A stretch of 45,326 bases of DNA from Deltaproteobacteria bacterium (GTDB lineage: Bacteria; Desulfobacterota; Syntrophia; Syntrophales; Smithellaceae). The stretch is taken from contig JAGVUJ010000242.1 of the NCBI GenBank assembly GCA_019136325.1, forward strand, positions 1 to 45,326, written 5' to 3'. The notes below the pieces were generated by a model. It saw only the letters and a program-made list of their open reading frames with translations. It had not been told where the DNA came from and did not search any database. A program made the position numbers and the translations under genes. Every line of letters begins with the position of its first letter. The first letter of the stretch is position 1. Shown here piece after piece: positions 37,443 through 44,935 of the stretch.

Positions 37443-37540
37443 TTGAAGCCGCCAGGCGGTTCTGCCACCCTATCCTCTCATCGAAGACTTAGGTCAGTAA
37501 CTTTGCGTCCCGTCTTTTCAGTACGGTTTGCCCTTTTCAA
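37443..37540 (-). promoter_or_regulatory. GEMM-I riboswitch (cyclic di-GMP / cGAMP class) in the pilD leader
   Basis: Read on the minus strand, the conserved blocks occur in the correct order: GGGCAAACC; a GAAA-tetraloop hairpin CCGT(A)CT-GAAA-AGACGG (37510-37526); GGGACGCAAAG; the tetraloop receptor CCTAA (37489-37493 region) with ATAGG (37469-37473); a GGTG/CGCC hairpin; and a closing helix TTGAA/TTCAA (37536-37540 with 37443-37447). These match the GEMM-I aptamer as in Vibrio Vc2. The ligand-contacting G in GGGC suggests c-di-GMP, but the cGAMP variants of Geobacter cannot be excluded by eye. No terminator is evident between the aptamer and the pilD start, so control may be translational. 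Confidence 0.88.
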
Positions 37541-37551
37541 GCTTTGTATTT

Positions 37552-37580
37552 ATTTTACAGCCGAAAACGACCAAAGTCAA
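37552..37580 (-). promoter_or_regulatory. Sigma-70 promoter for the riboswitch-pilD transcript
   Basis: On the minus strand TTGACT and TAAAAT (5/6 each) are separated by 17 nt. The start of transcription would be near 37545, only a few bases before the aptamer. Confidence 0.75.
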
Positions 37581-37741
37581 GATATAATTTTCAAAACAAG
37601 TTGTTAAATTATTAATGTTTTTATGCCATCCCCGATAACCCCGAAGTTCCTTTAATTTTCATTCCCGAACGACAAAAGCTTCAATTAAAGTATTTCGGTG
37701 TTAAAATTTTTTTGCGTTGATTTTTCTTATCATGAATTCAT

Positions 37742-37770
37742 TTGACGAAACAATAAATTTCTTTTAATTT
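37742..37770 (+). promoter_or_regulatory. Possible sigma-70 promoter for ribD
   Basis: TTGACG and TAATTT are separated by 17 nt and lie 28 bp upstream of the ribD start. The -10 is weak. Confidence 0.4.
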
Positions 37771-37798
37771 TTCAACGAATAAGGTAATTATTTCAGTC

Positions 37799-38884
37799 AT
37801 GAATGATGAATATTACATGAAACTGGCGCTGAACCTTGCCCGTAAAGGACGTGGTTGCGTCAGTCCGAATCCCATGGTCGGCGCTGTCATTGTCAAAAAC
37901 GGCCGGATTATCGGCAAGGGGTATCATCGGTGTTTCGGGGGAAATCACGCTGAAATCAATGCCATTCACGATGCCGGCAAAGCGGTAAAGGGTGCGACAC
38001 TGTACGTTACACTGGAACCCTGTTGCCATGAGGGGAAAACCCCTCCCTGTGTCGACAGCATTATCAAACATCACATAACCAGGGTTGTAGTCGGCGCTAT
38101 TGACGCCAACCCGTTGGTATGTCGTGAAGGTGTCAATTGTCTGGCCCGTCGGGGCATTGAAGTGAAAACAGGCGTTCTGGAAGATGACTGCCGACGGTTG
38201 AACGAAACCTTCTTCCATTTTATGGAAACGGGCATGCCTTTTGTCACCATCAAATATGCGCAAACCCTGGATGGACGTATCGCAACGGCGACAGGCGATT
38301 CCCAGTGGATAAGCTCACCGGCTTCATTAAAATATGCTCACCGGCTCAGAACGGAGCACGACGCCATTTTAGTCGGCAGAGGGACGGTTGAGCGCGACGA
38401 TCCTGAACTCACCGTGCGTCTTGTGCGTGGAAGAAATCCACTTCGAGTCGTTGTCGATTCCGGATTAAACATTTCAACACAATCTAAAATAGTTCAGACG
38501 ATATCATTGTCTCCAACGATTATTGCAACCGTCCGAAAATCCGCCGATCCGAAATTTAAAAAACTTGCCGATTACGGAGCTGATATATTAACCATCGATG
38601 CTAATCAGCAGGGGAAAGTGGATATAAAAAAATTATTAAAAAAACTTGCGGATAGAAAAATATCGTCGGTGCTGATTGAAGGCGGCGCTCAAATCATAAC
38701 CTCCGTGATCCGGGAGAATCTCGCCAAAAGACTGGTAACGGTGATTGCGCCTAAAATAATAGGCGGCGGAATTGAAGCGATCGGCGACCTTCACATCAGA
38801 AGCCTGCAAAAGGCAAAATTATTATCTTTTCAGAAAATTACAAAGATCGGCAGCGATATTATCATCGACAGCCGCCTGGTTTGA
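37799..38884 (+). CDS. ribD: Bifunctional riboflavin biosynthesis deaminase/reductase RibD
   Basis: 361 residues, the family size. It performs two successive steps from GTP-derived pyrimidine to 5-amino-6-ribitylamino-uracil phosphate. The N-terminal deaminase domain has the zinc site H50-A-E52 with C75 and C84 (PCCHEGKTPPC). The C-terminal reductase domain (~150-361) has TIKYAQTLDGRIAT, SLxYAHRLRxEHDAILVG and GGAQIITSVIRENL. No FMN riboswitch is visible upstream. The other rib genes are not in the window; it stands alone, convergent with the COG2509 gene 27 bp downstream. Confidence 0.95.
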   Translation: MNDEYYMKLALNLARKGRGCVSPNPMVGAVIVKNGRIIGKGYHRCFGGNHAEINAIHDAGKAVKGATLYVTLEPCCHEGKTPPCVDSIIKHHITRVVVGAIDANPLVCREGVNCLARRGIEVKTGVLEDDCRRLNETFFHFMETGMPFVTIKYAQTLDGRIATATGDSQWISSPASLKYAHRLRTEHDAILVGRGTVERDDPELTVRLVRGRNPLRVVVDSGLNISTQSKIVQTISLSPTIIATVRKSADPKFKKLADYGADILTIDANQQGKVDIKKLLKKLADRKISSVLIEGGAQIITSVIRENLAKRLVTVIAPKIIGGGIEAIGDLHIRSLQKAKLLSFQKITKIGSDIIIDSRLV

Positions 38885-38911
38885 TTCTGCCGGGCAACAG
38901 GATCGAGAGGA

Positions 38912-40519
38912 TCACACCGGACGTGCTAAATGTTCAATAAGATGCTGTGCCGCTTTAATTCCATCCAGAGCTGAACTGATAATGCCGCCGGCATATCCGG
39001 CGCCCTCGCCACAGGGATAAATTCCCCGGACATTTGAGCTCTGACCGTCATTTTCCCTGCAAATCCGCACCGGCGAAGAAGTTCGCGTTTCCACGCCGAT
39101 TAAATGTGATTCTTCTGTAATAAATCCAAACATTTTTTTATTAAATTCCCTGAGTCCCTGCAGCAGTGATCGGGCTACAAAGTCAGGAATCACCTCATTG
39201 AGTGCCACGGTTTCTGTCCCGGGCAAAAAACTTGTTTCACCAAGCAGACTGCTTTTTCGACCAAGCATAAAGTCTGTCGTTTTTTGGGCCGGTGCCCGAT
39301 AATGGCCACCGCCAGCCAGAAAAGCTTTTTGTTCCCATAATTGTCGGAACGTCAGTCCATCCAGGGGGTGTCCAGAAACACAAAAATCATCCACACGAAC
39401 ATTGACAACCACGGCGCTGTTGGCAAATTTGCCTGAACGTCGATAATGGCTCATGCCGTTGGTGATAAGAGACCCTGGCGACGACGTGCAAGCAATGACC
39501 GCTCCTCCGGGGCACATGCAGAATGTATAAATGGAACGATCGACGTCCTTCAAGGCAGCCTTGACAAAATATTCCGCAGGTGGCAGTTGCGGATGATCGT
39601 ACCATTTGCCATACTGCATGGCGTTAATCAATTCCTGACGATGTTCAATACGCAGTCCCATGGCAAATGGTTTTGCCTGCACTTTTATGCCGCATTCATG
39701 AAGTTTGCGGTACGTATCATCAGCGTTCTGCCCGATTGCCAGAATAACATTGCGCGTTTTAACTTTTTCCTTTTCATTGACCACAACACCGGTAATGGTT
39801 TTATGATTGATGACAAAGTCGGTCACTTGAGCGTTAAATTCAAAGCGGCAGCCCATTGCTGTCAGCTTCCTTCGGAGATGGATTAAAACTTCCCGAAGTT
39901 TATCCGTGCCGATATGCGGTTTGGTGTCGGTGGCAATTTCCGGCGGTGCGCCCATTTCGATCATAATTTTTTTCACCCATGACGAATATGGGTTTTGAGA
40001 ACGATGGGTCAGTTTGCCGTCGGAAAACGTTCCCGCGCCTCCTTCCCCGAAATAAACATTGCTCTGCAAATCCAGAATTCCTTTATGCCAGAAATTCTCC
40101 ACGTCGATGATTCTTCGACCCACCGCCTTCCCTCTTTCGACAATGATGGAAGGGACCCCTCGGGCGGCAAGAATATATGCGGCAAAAAGTCCTGCGGGAC
40201 CGCTTCCGATAATGACCACCGGAAGATGGGGAGGCGTGATAGTGGACACATTCGGGAATGGTGTTTTTGATTCAATTTCCAACAGATGAATGTTCTTATC
40301 ATGGACATGGGAATGTTTTGAGTCCTGGGACAGAGCAACCCTTAAAACATAAACAAATTGAGGCGGCCGGTTCCGCCGCGCGTCTATGGATTTTCTGACA
40401 ATTTCCAGGCTTTTAATCTCATCCGGATTAATATCCAGGGCGGAAGATACTTTGCCCGCCAGTTGGTCTTCCGTTTCGCCAAGAGATAATTTGACGCCAC
40501 CCAGATGAAAGTTTTTCAT
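38912..40519 (-). CDS. FAD-dependent dehydrogenase (COG2509 family)
   Basis: 535 residues. After an N-terminal domain of ~95 residues comes the FAD-binding Rossmann motif IIGSGPAGLFAAY (~108-120), then VYFGEGGAGTFSDGKLTHR, the family signature. GIYPCGEGAGYAGGI follows near the C-terminus (~497-511). COG2509 proteins are widespread, uncharacterised flavoproteins; the substrate is unknown. A substantial middle domain with a Cys-containing FCMCPGGAVIACTSSPG segment (~325-341) is typical of the family. The ATG at 40519 fits the start of the conserved N-terminal domain. It stands alone between ribD and the oxidoreductase operon. Confidence 0.87.
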   Translation of the reverse strand: MKNFHLGGVKLSLGETEDQLAGKVSSALDINPDEIKSLEIVRKSIDARRNRPPQFVYVLRVALSQDSKHSHVHDKNIHLLEIESKTPFPNVSTITPPHLPVVIIGSGPAGLFAAYILAARGVPSIIVERGKAVGRRIIDVENFWHKGILDLQSNVYFGEGGAGTFSDGKLTHRSQNPYSSWVKKIMIEMGAPPEIATDTKPHIGTDKLREVLIHLRRKLTAMGCRFEFNAQVTDFVINHKTITGVVVNEKEKVKTRNVILAIGQNADDTYRKLHECGIKVQAKPFAMGLRIEHRQELINAMQYGKWYDHPQLPPAEYFVKAALKDVDRSIYTFCMCPGGAVIACTSSPGSLITNGMSHYRRSGKFANSAVVVNVRVDDFCVSGHPLDGLTFRQLWEQKAFLAGGGHYRAPAQKTTDFMLGRKSSLLGETSFLPGTETVALNEVIPDFVARSLLQGLREFNKKMFGFITEESHLIGVETRTSSPVRICRENDGQSSNVRGIYPCGEGAGYAGGIISSALDGIKAAQHLIEHLARPV

Positions 40520-40755
40520 TTTTTGATTTTCCGGACAATGAAATTATTTTGTTCAATTTTTTTATCCGAGACAGAGAAATTGAGCAAGGAAAAATATGCA
40601 GAATAAAAAACGATTTAAATCATTTTACGCGGGAGATCTGTTTTAAAATAATAAATTACTTTGATCGGTATTCATGGTATGTTTTCTTAAAATACTTGAC
40701 TTTCTTTTAATTATACGCAAGATAGCTGGCGCTGATTAATTTTGGGAGACTGGTT

Positions 40756-40965
40756 TTGAAGGGCTATATTAAAATTAATAAGGAAATCTGCAAAGAATGT
40801 CTTTTGTGCATTAATTTTTGCCCCAAAGGTCATATTGTGACGACCACCGAATATAATTCTCTGAGTTATCATCCGGTCGGCACTGATGAGGGAAAAGAAT
40901 GCAACGGTTGCGGAATATGCGCCACCATGTGTCCGGAAGTGGCGATTGAGGTATATCGTGAATAA
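40756..40965 (+). CDS. 2-Oxoacid:ferredoxin oxidoreductase, ferredoxin-like delta subunit
   Basis: 69 residues. It starts at TTG with GGGAG 7 nt upstream. Two 4Fe-4S binding motifs are visible: CKECLLCINFCPK (~13-25) and CNGCGICATMCPE (~50-62). It would relay electrons from the alpha/beta/gamma complex to ferredoxin. Its stop overlaps the start of the alpha-subunit gene by 8 bp, so translation is probably coupled. Equivalent to KorD/VorD-type subunits. Confidence 0.9.
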   Translation: MKGYIKINKEICKECLLCINFCPKGHIVTTTEYNSLSYHPVGTDEGKECNGCGICATMCPEVAIEVYRE

Positions 40966-42016
40966 AGTCTTAATGTCAGGCAATCATGTTATCGGTGAAG
41001 CCGCTATTCGCGTGGGATGCCGTTTTTACGCCGGCTATCCGATCACGCCTCAAAATGAACTGACCGAATATATGGCCGAGCACATCCGCAATGCTGAAGG
41101 CGGTGTATTTATTCAATCCGAAAGCGAAGTCGCGGCCATCAATATGATTGCCGGAGCCAGCGCCGCCGGGTTGAGGGTGATGACGTCTTCATCCAGCCCG
41201 GGAATTTCACTCAAGCAGGAAGGCATCTCTTCCATGGCTGCCTGCGAATTGCCCGGTGTCATTGTCAATATTATGCGTGGCGGTCCCGGTCTTGGCAATA
41301 TCAGGCCGTCTCAGGGAGATTATTTTCAGGCGACACGCGGCGGAGGACACGGGGACTACCGGACCATTGTTTTAGCTCCCGCCAGCGGCCAGGAACTGGC
41401 TGATTTGACCATGGAGGGGTTCGATCTTTCCGACAAGTACCGTAATCCAGTGATGATTCTTGCCGACGGGATGATGGGACAAATGATGGAGCCGGTCATT
41501 TTCAAAAAACCCAAGCCTCGCGTGTATAGTGAAAAATTCATGCTGAGAGGCGCCGGAACAGGCAAAAGCAAATTCATCCGCGGGCTGCTTCTTGATCCCA
41601 TCGACAGCGAAGAGCATAACTGGAAGCTTGCGCGCAAGTATGAGGTCATAAGCAAGACGGAAACTCGTTTTGAAGAATATAAGATTGACGACGCACAAAT
41701 GATTATTGTAGCTTACGGGACAGCCGCTCGTATCGCGAAAGGCGCAATTAAACGGTTGCGCGTTAACGATAAGAAGGTCGGCCTATTCCGTCCGATCACC
41801 TTATGGCCTTTTCCGGAAATTGAACTTCGGGAACTCTCTTCAAAAGTCAAGCACTATCTTGTTTTCGAAATGAGCACGGGACAGATGCTGGAAGACGTGC
41901 GATTGTCTCTGCAGGGATATGCGGATATTAAATTTCATGGCCGTCCGGGTGGTGCGGTTCCGACACCGGCGGAACTTGCCAACGTCATCGCTAAATTTTA
42001 CGATAAAAATGATTAA
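40958..42016 (+). CDS. vorB: 2-Oxoacid:ferredoxin oxidoreductase, alpha subunit (VorB/KorA type)
   Basis: 352 residues from GTG 40958, which has GAGG 6 nt upstream and gives the expected N-terminus (VNKVLMSGNHVIGEAAIR). It is the pyrimidine/CoA-side subunit of a branched-chain 2-oxoacid or 2-oxoglutarate ferredoxin oxidoreductase. Hallmarks: FYAGYPITPQNELTEYM (~24-40), SESEVAAINMIAGASAAG (~55-72), TSSSSPGISLKQEGI (~78-92) and RGGPGLGNI (~110-118). The sequence closely follows the VorB pattern; the substrate cannot be settled from sequence alone. Starts upstream in the same frame run inside the delta gene and were rejected. Confidence 0.92.
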   Translation: MNKVLMSGNHVIGEAAIRVGCRFYAGYPITPQNELTEYMAEHIRNAEGGVFIQSESEVAAINMIAGASAAGLRVMTSSSSPGISLKQEGISSMAACELPGVIVNIMRGGPGLGNIRPSQGDYFQATRGGGHGDYRTIVLAPASGQELADLTMEGFDLSDKYRNPVMILADGMMGQMMEPVIFKKPKPRVYSEKFMLRGAGTGKSKFIRGLLLDPIDSEEHNWKLARKYEVISKTETRFEEYKIDDAQMIIVAYGTAARIAKGAIKRLRVNDKKVGLFRPITLWPFPEIELRELSSKVKHYLVFEMSTGQMLEDVRLSLQGYADIKFHGRPGGAVPTPAELANVIAKFYDKND

Positions 42017-42037
42017 TGGCTGAAAAGGTTTCGTGCT

Positions 42038-42808
42038 ATGGTAAAAACTGTTTTTAAACGACCGAAAAGCTTAAAAGAAAACGTTTTTCATTACTGTCCG
42101 GGATGCGGTCACAGCATCGCGCACAGGATCATCGCCGAAGTCATCGACGAACTGGATATCAGAGGAATAACCATCGGTGTTCCTCCCGCGGGATGCGCTG
42201 TTTTGGCATACAATTATTTTGATATTGATATGATTGAAGCGCCACACGGACGCGGTCCGGCGATGGCCTCCGCCATCAAACGTTCTCTGCCCGACAGAGT
42301 TGTTTTTTCCTATCAGGGCGATGGAGATCTCGCAGCGATAGGCATTGCGGAAAGTTTTCATGCCGCCAATCGTGGCGAAAATATAACCATCATATTTATC
42401 AATAACGCTGTTTACGGAATGACCGGCGGACAGATGGCTCCGACGACCATGCTGGAACAAAAAACGACTACGTCTCCTCTGGGCAGAAACAGAACCCTGG
42501 ATGGATATCCCGTTAAAGTCAGCGAAATTTTTTCCAGGCTGGATGGCGTGACATATCTGGAAAGATGCATGGTCAATTCTCCTTTGAACATCAACAAAAC
42601 CAAGAAAGCCATCAAAAAAGCTTTTCAATGCCAGATCGATGGTCTGGGATTTTCGCTGATCGAGATTCTCTCACCGTGTCCGACGAACTGGAAAATGACC
42701 GCCTTCAATTCCTGCAAATGGATTGATGACGTCATGAGCAAGGATTTTCCGCCGGGTGTTTTTAAAGACAATATCGCCCAGGCCAGGAAAAATGCGGAGG
42801 ATCGCTGA
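42038..42808 (+). CDS. 2-Oxoacid:ferredoxin oxidoreductase, beta subunit (thiamine diphosphate-binding)
   Basis: 256 residues. The TPP-binding subunit, carrying HYCPGCGHSIAHR (~18-30), the catalytic region GVPPAGCAV and the Mg-TPP motif GDGDLAAIG with NNAVYGMTGGQM (~90-130). It decarboxylates the 2-oxoacid and delivers electrons through the delta subunit. An AAAAGG precedes the ATG. Its TGA overlaps the next ATG by one base. Equivalent to KorB/VorA-type subunits. Confidence 0.92.
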   Translation: MVKTVFKRPKSLKENVFHYCPGCGHSIAHRIIAEVIDELDIRGITIGVPPAGCAVLAYNYFDIDMIEAPHGRGPAMASAIKRSLPDRVVFSYQGDGDLAAIGIAESFHAANRGENITIIFINNAVYGMTGGQMAPTTMLEQKTTTSPLGRNRTLDGYPVKVSEIFSRLDGVTYLERCMVNSPLNINKTKKAIKKAFQCQIDGLGFSLIEILSPCPTNWKMTAFNSCKWIDDVMSKDFPPGVFKDNIAQARKNAEDR

Positions 42809-43350
42809 TGCTGATTAAAACAATTTTTTCCGGGTTTGGCGGTCAGGGCGTATTGATGATGGGAGTCAGTTTCGCCCACAGCGGAATGAGCAAGGGATAT
42901 CAGGTGACATACCTGCCGGCCTATGGAGCCGAGATGCGCGGCGGCACGGCCAATTGCACCGTGGCCATTGCCGATGAAGATATTGCATCTCCCGTCGCCT
43001 CGGAACCGGACTATCTTGTTGTGATGAACTCCCCTTCCCTGTTCACCTTTCAAAATAAAATTACGAGCGGCGGCACTATCTTCCTCAATTCTTCGATTAT
43101 TAAAGAAGAACCGCATCGTCATGATGTCAAGATATTTCGCATTCCCTGCGCGGACATGGCGCAGGATCTGGGCAACATCCGTGTTTCCAATACAATCATG
43201 ATGGGAGCTTTTATTAGAATATCGGCGGTTGTCTCCCCCGACATTTACTTAAAAAGCCTCGAAACGATTATGGGAAGCAAAAAGAAGTCTCTTGCCGAGC
43301 TCAACCGGAAGGCTTTTAACGCCGGATACGACTACGTAAAGAAAATTTAA
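42808..43350 (+). CDS. 2-Oxoacid:ferredoxin oxidoreductase, gamma subunit
   Basis: 180 residues. The gamma-type domain with FSGFGGQGVLMMG (~7-19) and YLPAYGAEMRGGTANCTVAI (~35-54). It completes the four-subunit complex with the three genes upstream. The ATG overlaps the beta stop (ATGA), so expression is coupled. It ends 10 bp before the ACT-domain gene. Confidence 0.92.
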   Translation: MLIKTIFSGFGGQGVLMMGVSFAHSGMSKGYQVTYLPAYGAEMRGGTANCTVAIADEDIASPVASEPDYLVVMNSPSLFTFQNKITSGGTIFLNSSIIKEEPHRHDVKIFRIPCADMAQDLGNIRVSNTIMMGAFIRISAVVSPDIYLKSLETIMGSKKKSLAELNRKAFNAGYDYVKKI

Positions 43351-43360
43351 GGATACACCA

Positions 43361-43792
43361 ATGTCTGTCAAGCAAATTTCGGTAATTTTGAATAACGTAC
43401 CCGGTTCATTCGCCGCGTTGACGCATATTCTTGATCTGGAAGACATCAGCACGAAAGCGGTTTGCGCCGCCAGTATCGCAGATGACAGCAAAGTGCGTTT
43501 GGTGGTCAACGATCCCGATCGCGCCGCCGCGGTTCTGAAAAGTTACAATTTAAACTTTGAAGTCACTCCTGTTCTGGCCGTTGAAGTTCCTTTACACGCA
43601 GGAGGCATGAATGCCATTCTAAAACCGTTGGCCAAAGCCGACATTAATATTCATTATCTTTACACCACCATCAATCGATTCGGCGAGGAAACCATCGTTA
43701 TTCTCGGCGTTGATAAACTGGAAGAAGCCAGAACCATTCTGGCTGAAAACTGGATTCATCTGATTGACGATGAAATCTACTCCATCCCCTGA
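43361..43792 (+). CDS. ACT-domain protein (tandem ACT)
   Basis: 143 residues comprising two ACT repeats (~4-65 and ~72-135; ISVILNNVPGSFAALTHIL and VEVPLHAGGMNAILKPLAK, here the first ends at HIL). ACT domains bind amino acids. Small stand-alone tandem ACT proteins are usually encoded with phenylacetate-CoA ligase and ior/kor genes. The likely job is sensing an amino acid related to the oxidoreductase substrate. AAGGA lies at good distance before the ATG. Confidence 0.88.
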   Translation: MSVKQISVILNNVPGSFAALTHILDLEDISTKAVCAASIADDSKVRLVVNDPDRAAAVLKSYNLNFEVTPVLAVEVPLHAGGMNAILKPLAKADINIHYLYTTINRFGEETIVILGVDKLEEARTILAENWIHLIDDEIYSIP

Positions 43793-43806
43793 TCATCAAT
43801 TCTAAA

Positions 43807-44214
43807 ATGCCCGTATCCGCGGAAAAAGAAAAAACGCTTCAGGACAGAATGAACAGTCTGGGCGTGTCGGAAAACGATTTCGAGGAGTCTTTTATCCGCT
43901 CCTCCGGTCCCGGCGGACAAAAAGTCAATAAAAGTTCATCCTGTGTTTACCTTCTTCATCGTCCCACCGGTCTTTTCGTCAAATGTCAGCGAGAACGGTC
44001 GCAATCATTAAACCGCTTTCTGGCCAGAAGATTGCTGCTGGATAAAATCGAGAAAAAACAGAAAGGTTTTATTGCCGAGGAAAAAGAAAAGGCGGAGAAG
44101 ATTCGGCGTCAAAAAAGAAAACGCAGCAAACAAGCAAAAGAAAAGATGCTTTTGATCAAACACAAGCAGACACAAAAAAAGAGCTTACGCAGCAAAGTGT
44201 TGATGGATGAATGA
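43807..44214 (+). CDS. GGQ-domain release-factor-like protein (possible ribosome rescue factor)
   Basis: 135 residues. Only a class I release-factor catalytic core is present: the GGQ motif in RSSGPGGQKVNKSS at ~31-44, followed by a long basic, helical C-terminus rich in Lys (~80-135). It lacks the codon-recognition domain. This resembles ArfB/YaeJ or the C12orf65 type, which hydrolyse peptidyl-tRNA on stalled ribosomes through a basic tail in the mRNA channel; the identity with either is not proved. It lies 14 bp after the ACT gene and ends the operon before a shared terminator. Confidence 0.8.
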   Translation: MPVSAEKEKTLQDRMNSLGVSENDFEESFIRSSGPGGQKVNKSSSCVYLLHRPTGLFVKCQRERSQSLNRFLARRLLLDKIEKKQKGFIAEEKEKAEKIRRQKRKRSKQAKEKMLLIKHKQTQKKSLRSKVLMDE

Positions 44215-44223
44215 TGGATTATA

Positions 44224-44239
44224 GCGCTGTATTCAGCGC
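44224..44239. repeat. Small inverted repeat
   Basis: GCGCTG-TATT-CAGCGC, a perfect 6-bp stem just after the release-factor-like gene. No T-tract follows. Confidence 0.4.
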
Positions 44240-44301
44240 ATGTCGGTGATTCGGCTTGCGCATATATCAGCGATTTGTTTGTCCCGTTGGAATTTAATAA
44301 A

Positions 44302-44343
44302 AAAAGGGGAAGAAGTCCTTTGTTATTTGCTTCTTCCCCTTTT
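44302..44343. terminator. Bidirectional intrinsic terminator
   Basis: A perfect 14-bp stem (44302-44315 with 44330-44343; AAAAGGGGAAGAAG/CTTCTTCCCCTTTT) around a 14-nt loop, with A/T tracts on both sides. It ends the oxidoreductase operon (+) and atpE (-). Confidence 0.88.
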
Positions 44344-44366
44344 AATAATAGCTGAGTAACTTTTTA

Positions 44367-44744
44367 TTACATGCCGATAATCTTCAGCAGCGGGTTGGCG
44401 AACAGGATGACCAGAGAAATAACCAGTGCGTAAATCGCAACGGATTCCGTCATAGCCATACCAACCATCATGGTTAACATTACTTTGCCCTGAGCTTCAG
44501 GATTTCTCCCTACGGCATTGCTGGCTCCGCTTGTTGCCTGGCCAAGACCCAAACCGGCACCGATAGCACCCAAGCCGATTGCAAGACCTGCGGCCAGTGC
44601 GAATATACTTGCTACGATTGCTTTGGTGTAATCAACCGTTCCCGCGGGTGCCTGAGCGGCAGCTTCCGGAGCAGCAAAAACAAAAGGTGCGCTAACAATT
44701 ACCATAACCATCGCCAACAGTACGTACATTAAACTTTTTTTCAT
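44367..44744 (-). CDS. atpE: ATP synthase F0 subunit c with N-terminal signal peptide
   Basis: 125 residues, longer than E. coli (79) because of an N-terminal leader (~1-24, ending FVFA-AP) resembling a signal peptide, as in some anaerobes. Two hydrophobic helices form the hairpin. The GRNPEA loop is present, and the ion-carrying Glu is in MTESVAIYALVI. The Na+-type partner residues are incomplete: Ser follows Glu and the Tyr is present, but the helix-1 Gln aligns as Leu and the Thr as Val, so proton coupling is more likely. The Shine-Dalgarno is AAAGGAG. The gene stands alone, with its own promoter and terminator; no other F0F1 genes are nearby. Confidence 0.92.
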   Translation of the reverse strand: MKKSLMYVLLAMVMVIVSAPFVFAAPEAAAQAPAGTVDYTKAIVASIFALAAGLAIGLGAIGAGLGLGQATSGASNAVGRNPEAQGKVMLTMMVGMAMTESVAIYALVISLVILFANPLLKIIGM

Positions 44745-44847
44745 TTAATATTCTCCTTTTTAATTTTTGATACGGTTGTCAAAAATCCCCCGAATGTTCA
44801 CACCTCCTTTCTTTTTACTTATTATTAGATGATTTTTGACTGATAGT

Positions 44848-44876
44848 CTTTTAACGGGGCAAAAAGGAATTGTCAA
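44848..44876 (-). promoter_or_regulatory. Sigma-70 promoter for atpE
   Basis: On the minus strand a perfect TTGACA and TAAAAG (4/6) are separated by 17 nt, about 110 bp upstream of the start codon. This leaves a leader of ~95 nt that contains a second, unused strong Shine-Dalgarno (AAAGGAGGTG). Confidence 0.6.
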
Positions 44877-44887
44877 GATAAATTTTA

Positions 44888-44916
44888 TTGACAGTTCCCT
44901 TGATTTTTTGTGTTTA
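44888..44916 (+). promoter_or_regulatory. Possible promoter for the siroheme-decarboxylase-like gene
   Basis: A perfect TTGACA is followed 17 nt later by TGTTTA. The -10 is poor. It lies 20 bp upstream of the ATG, so the leader would be very short. Confidence 0.35.
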
Positions 44917-44935
44917 TGCGGTATACAGACAACCC

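Larger units (their letters stand above)
37388..37798. other. Divergent regulatory gap between pilD and ribD
   Basis: 411 bp without a protein gene. On the minus strand it holds a sigma-70 promoter and a GEMM-I riboswitch in front of pilD. On the plus strand it holds a possible ribD promoter. Between ~37581 and 37741 nothing else is recognised; no FMN riboswitch was found in front of ribD. Confidence 0.7.

Noticed and set aside
37388..37468. N-terminal extension of PilD beginning at a GTG at 37468
   Set aside because: The extension lies in the GEMM riboswitch and its spacer; the PilD family begins at the membrane helix after 37387.
37640..37798. FMN riboswitch in front of ribD
   Set aside because: None of the conserved RFN-element blocks is visible; the region is AT-rich and featureless.
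40596..40646. 16-codon ORF with AAGGA upstream, before the oxidoreductase operon
   Set aside because: Too short and without homology, an attenuator hairpin or an amino-acid bias that would support a leader peptide.
44367..44744. Na+-coupled ATP synthase c subunit
   Set aside because: Glu-Ser and the Tyr are present, but the Gln and Thr ligands of Na+-type rings align as Leu and Val; proton type is more likely.
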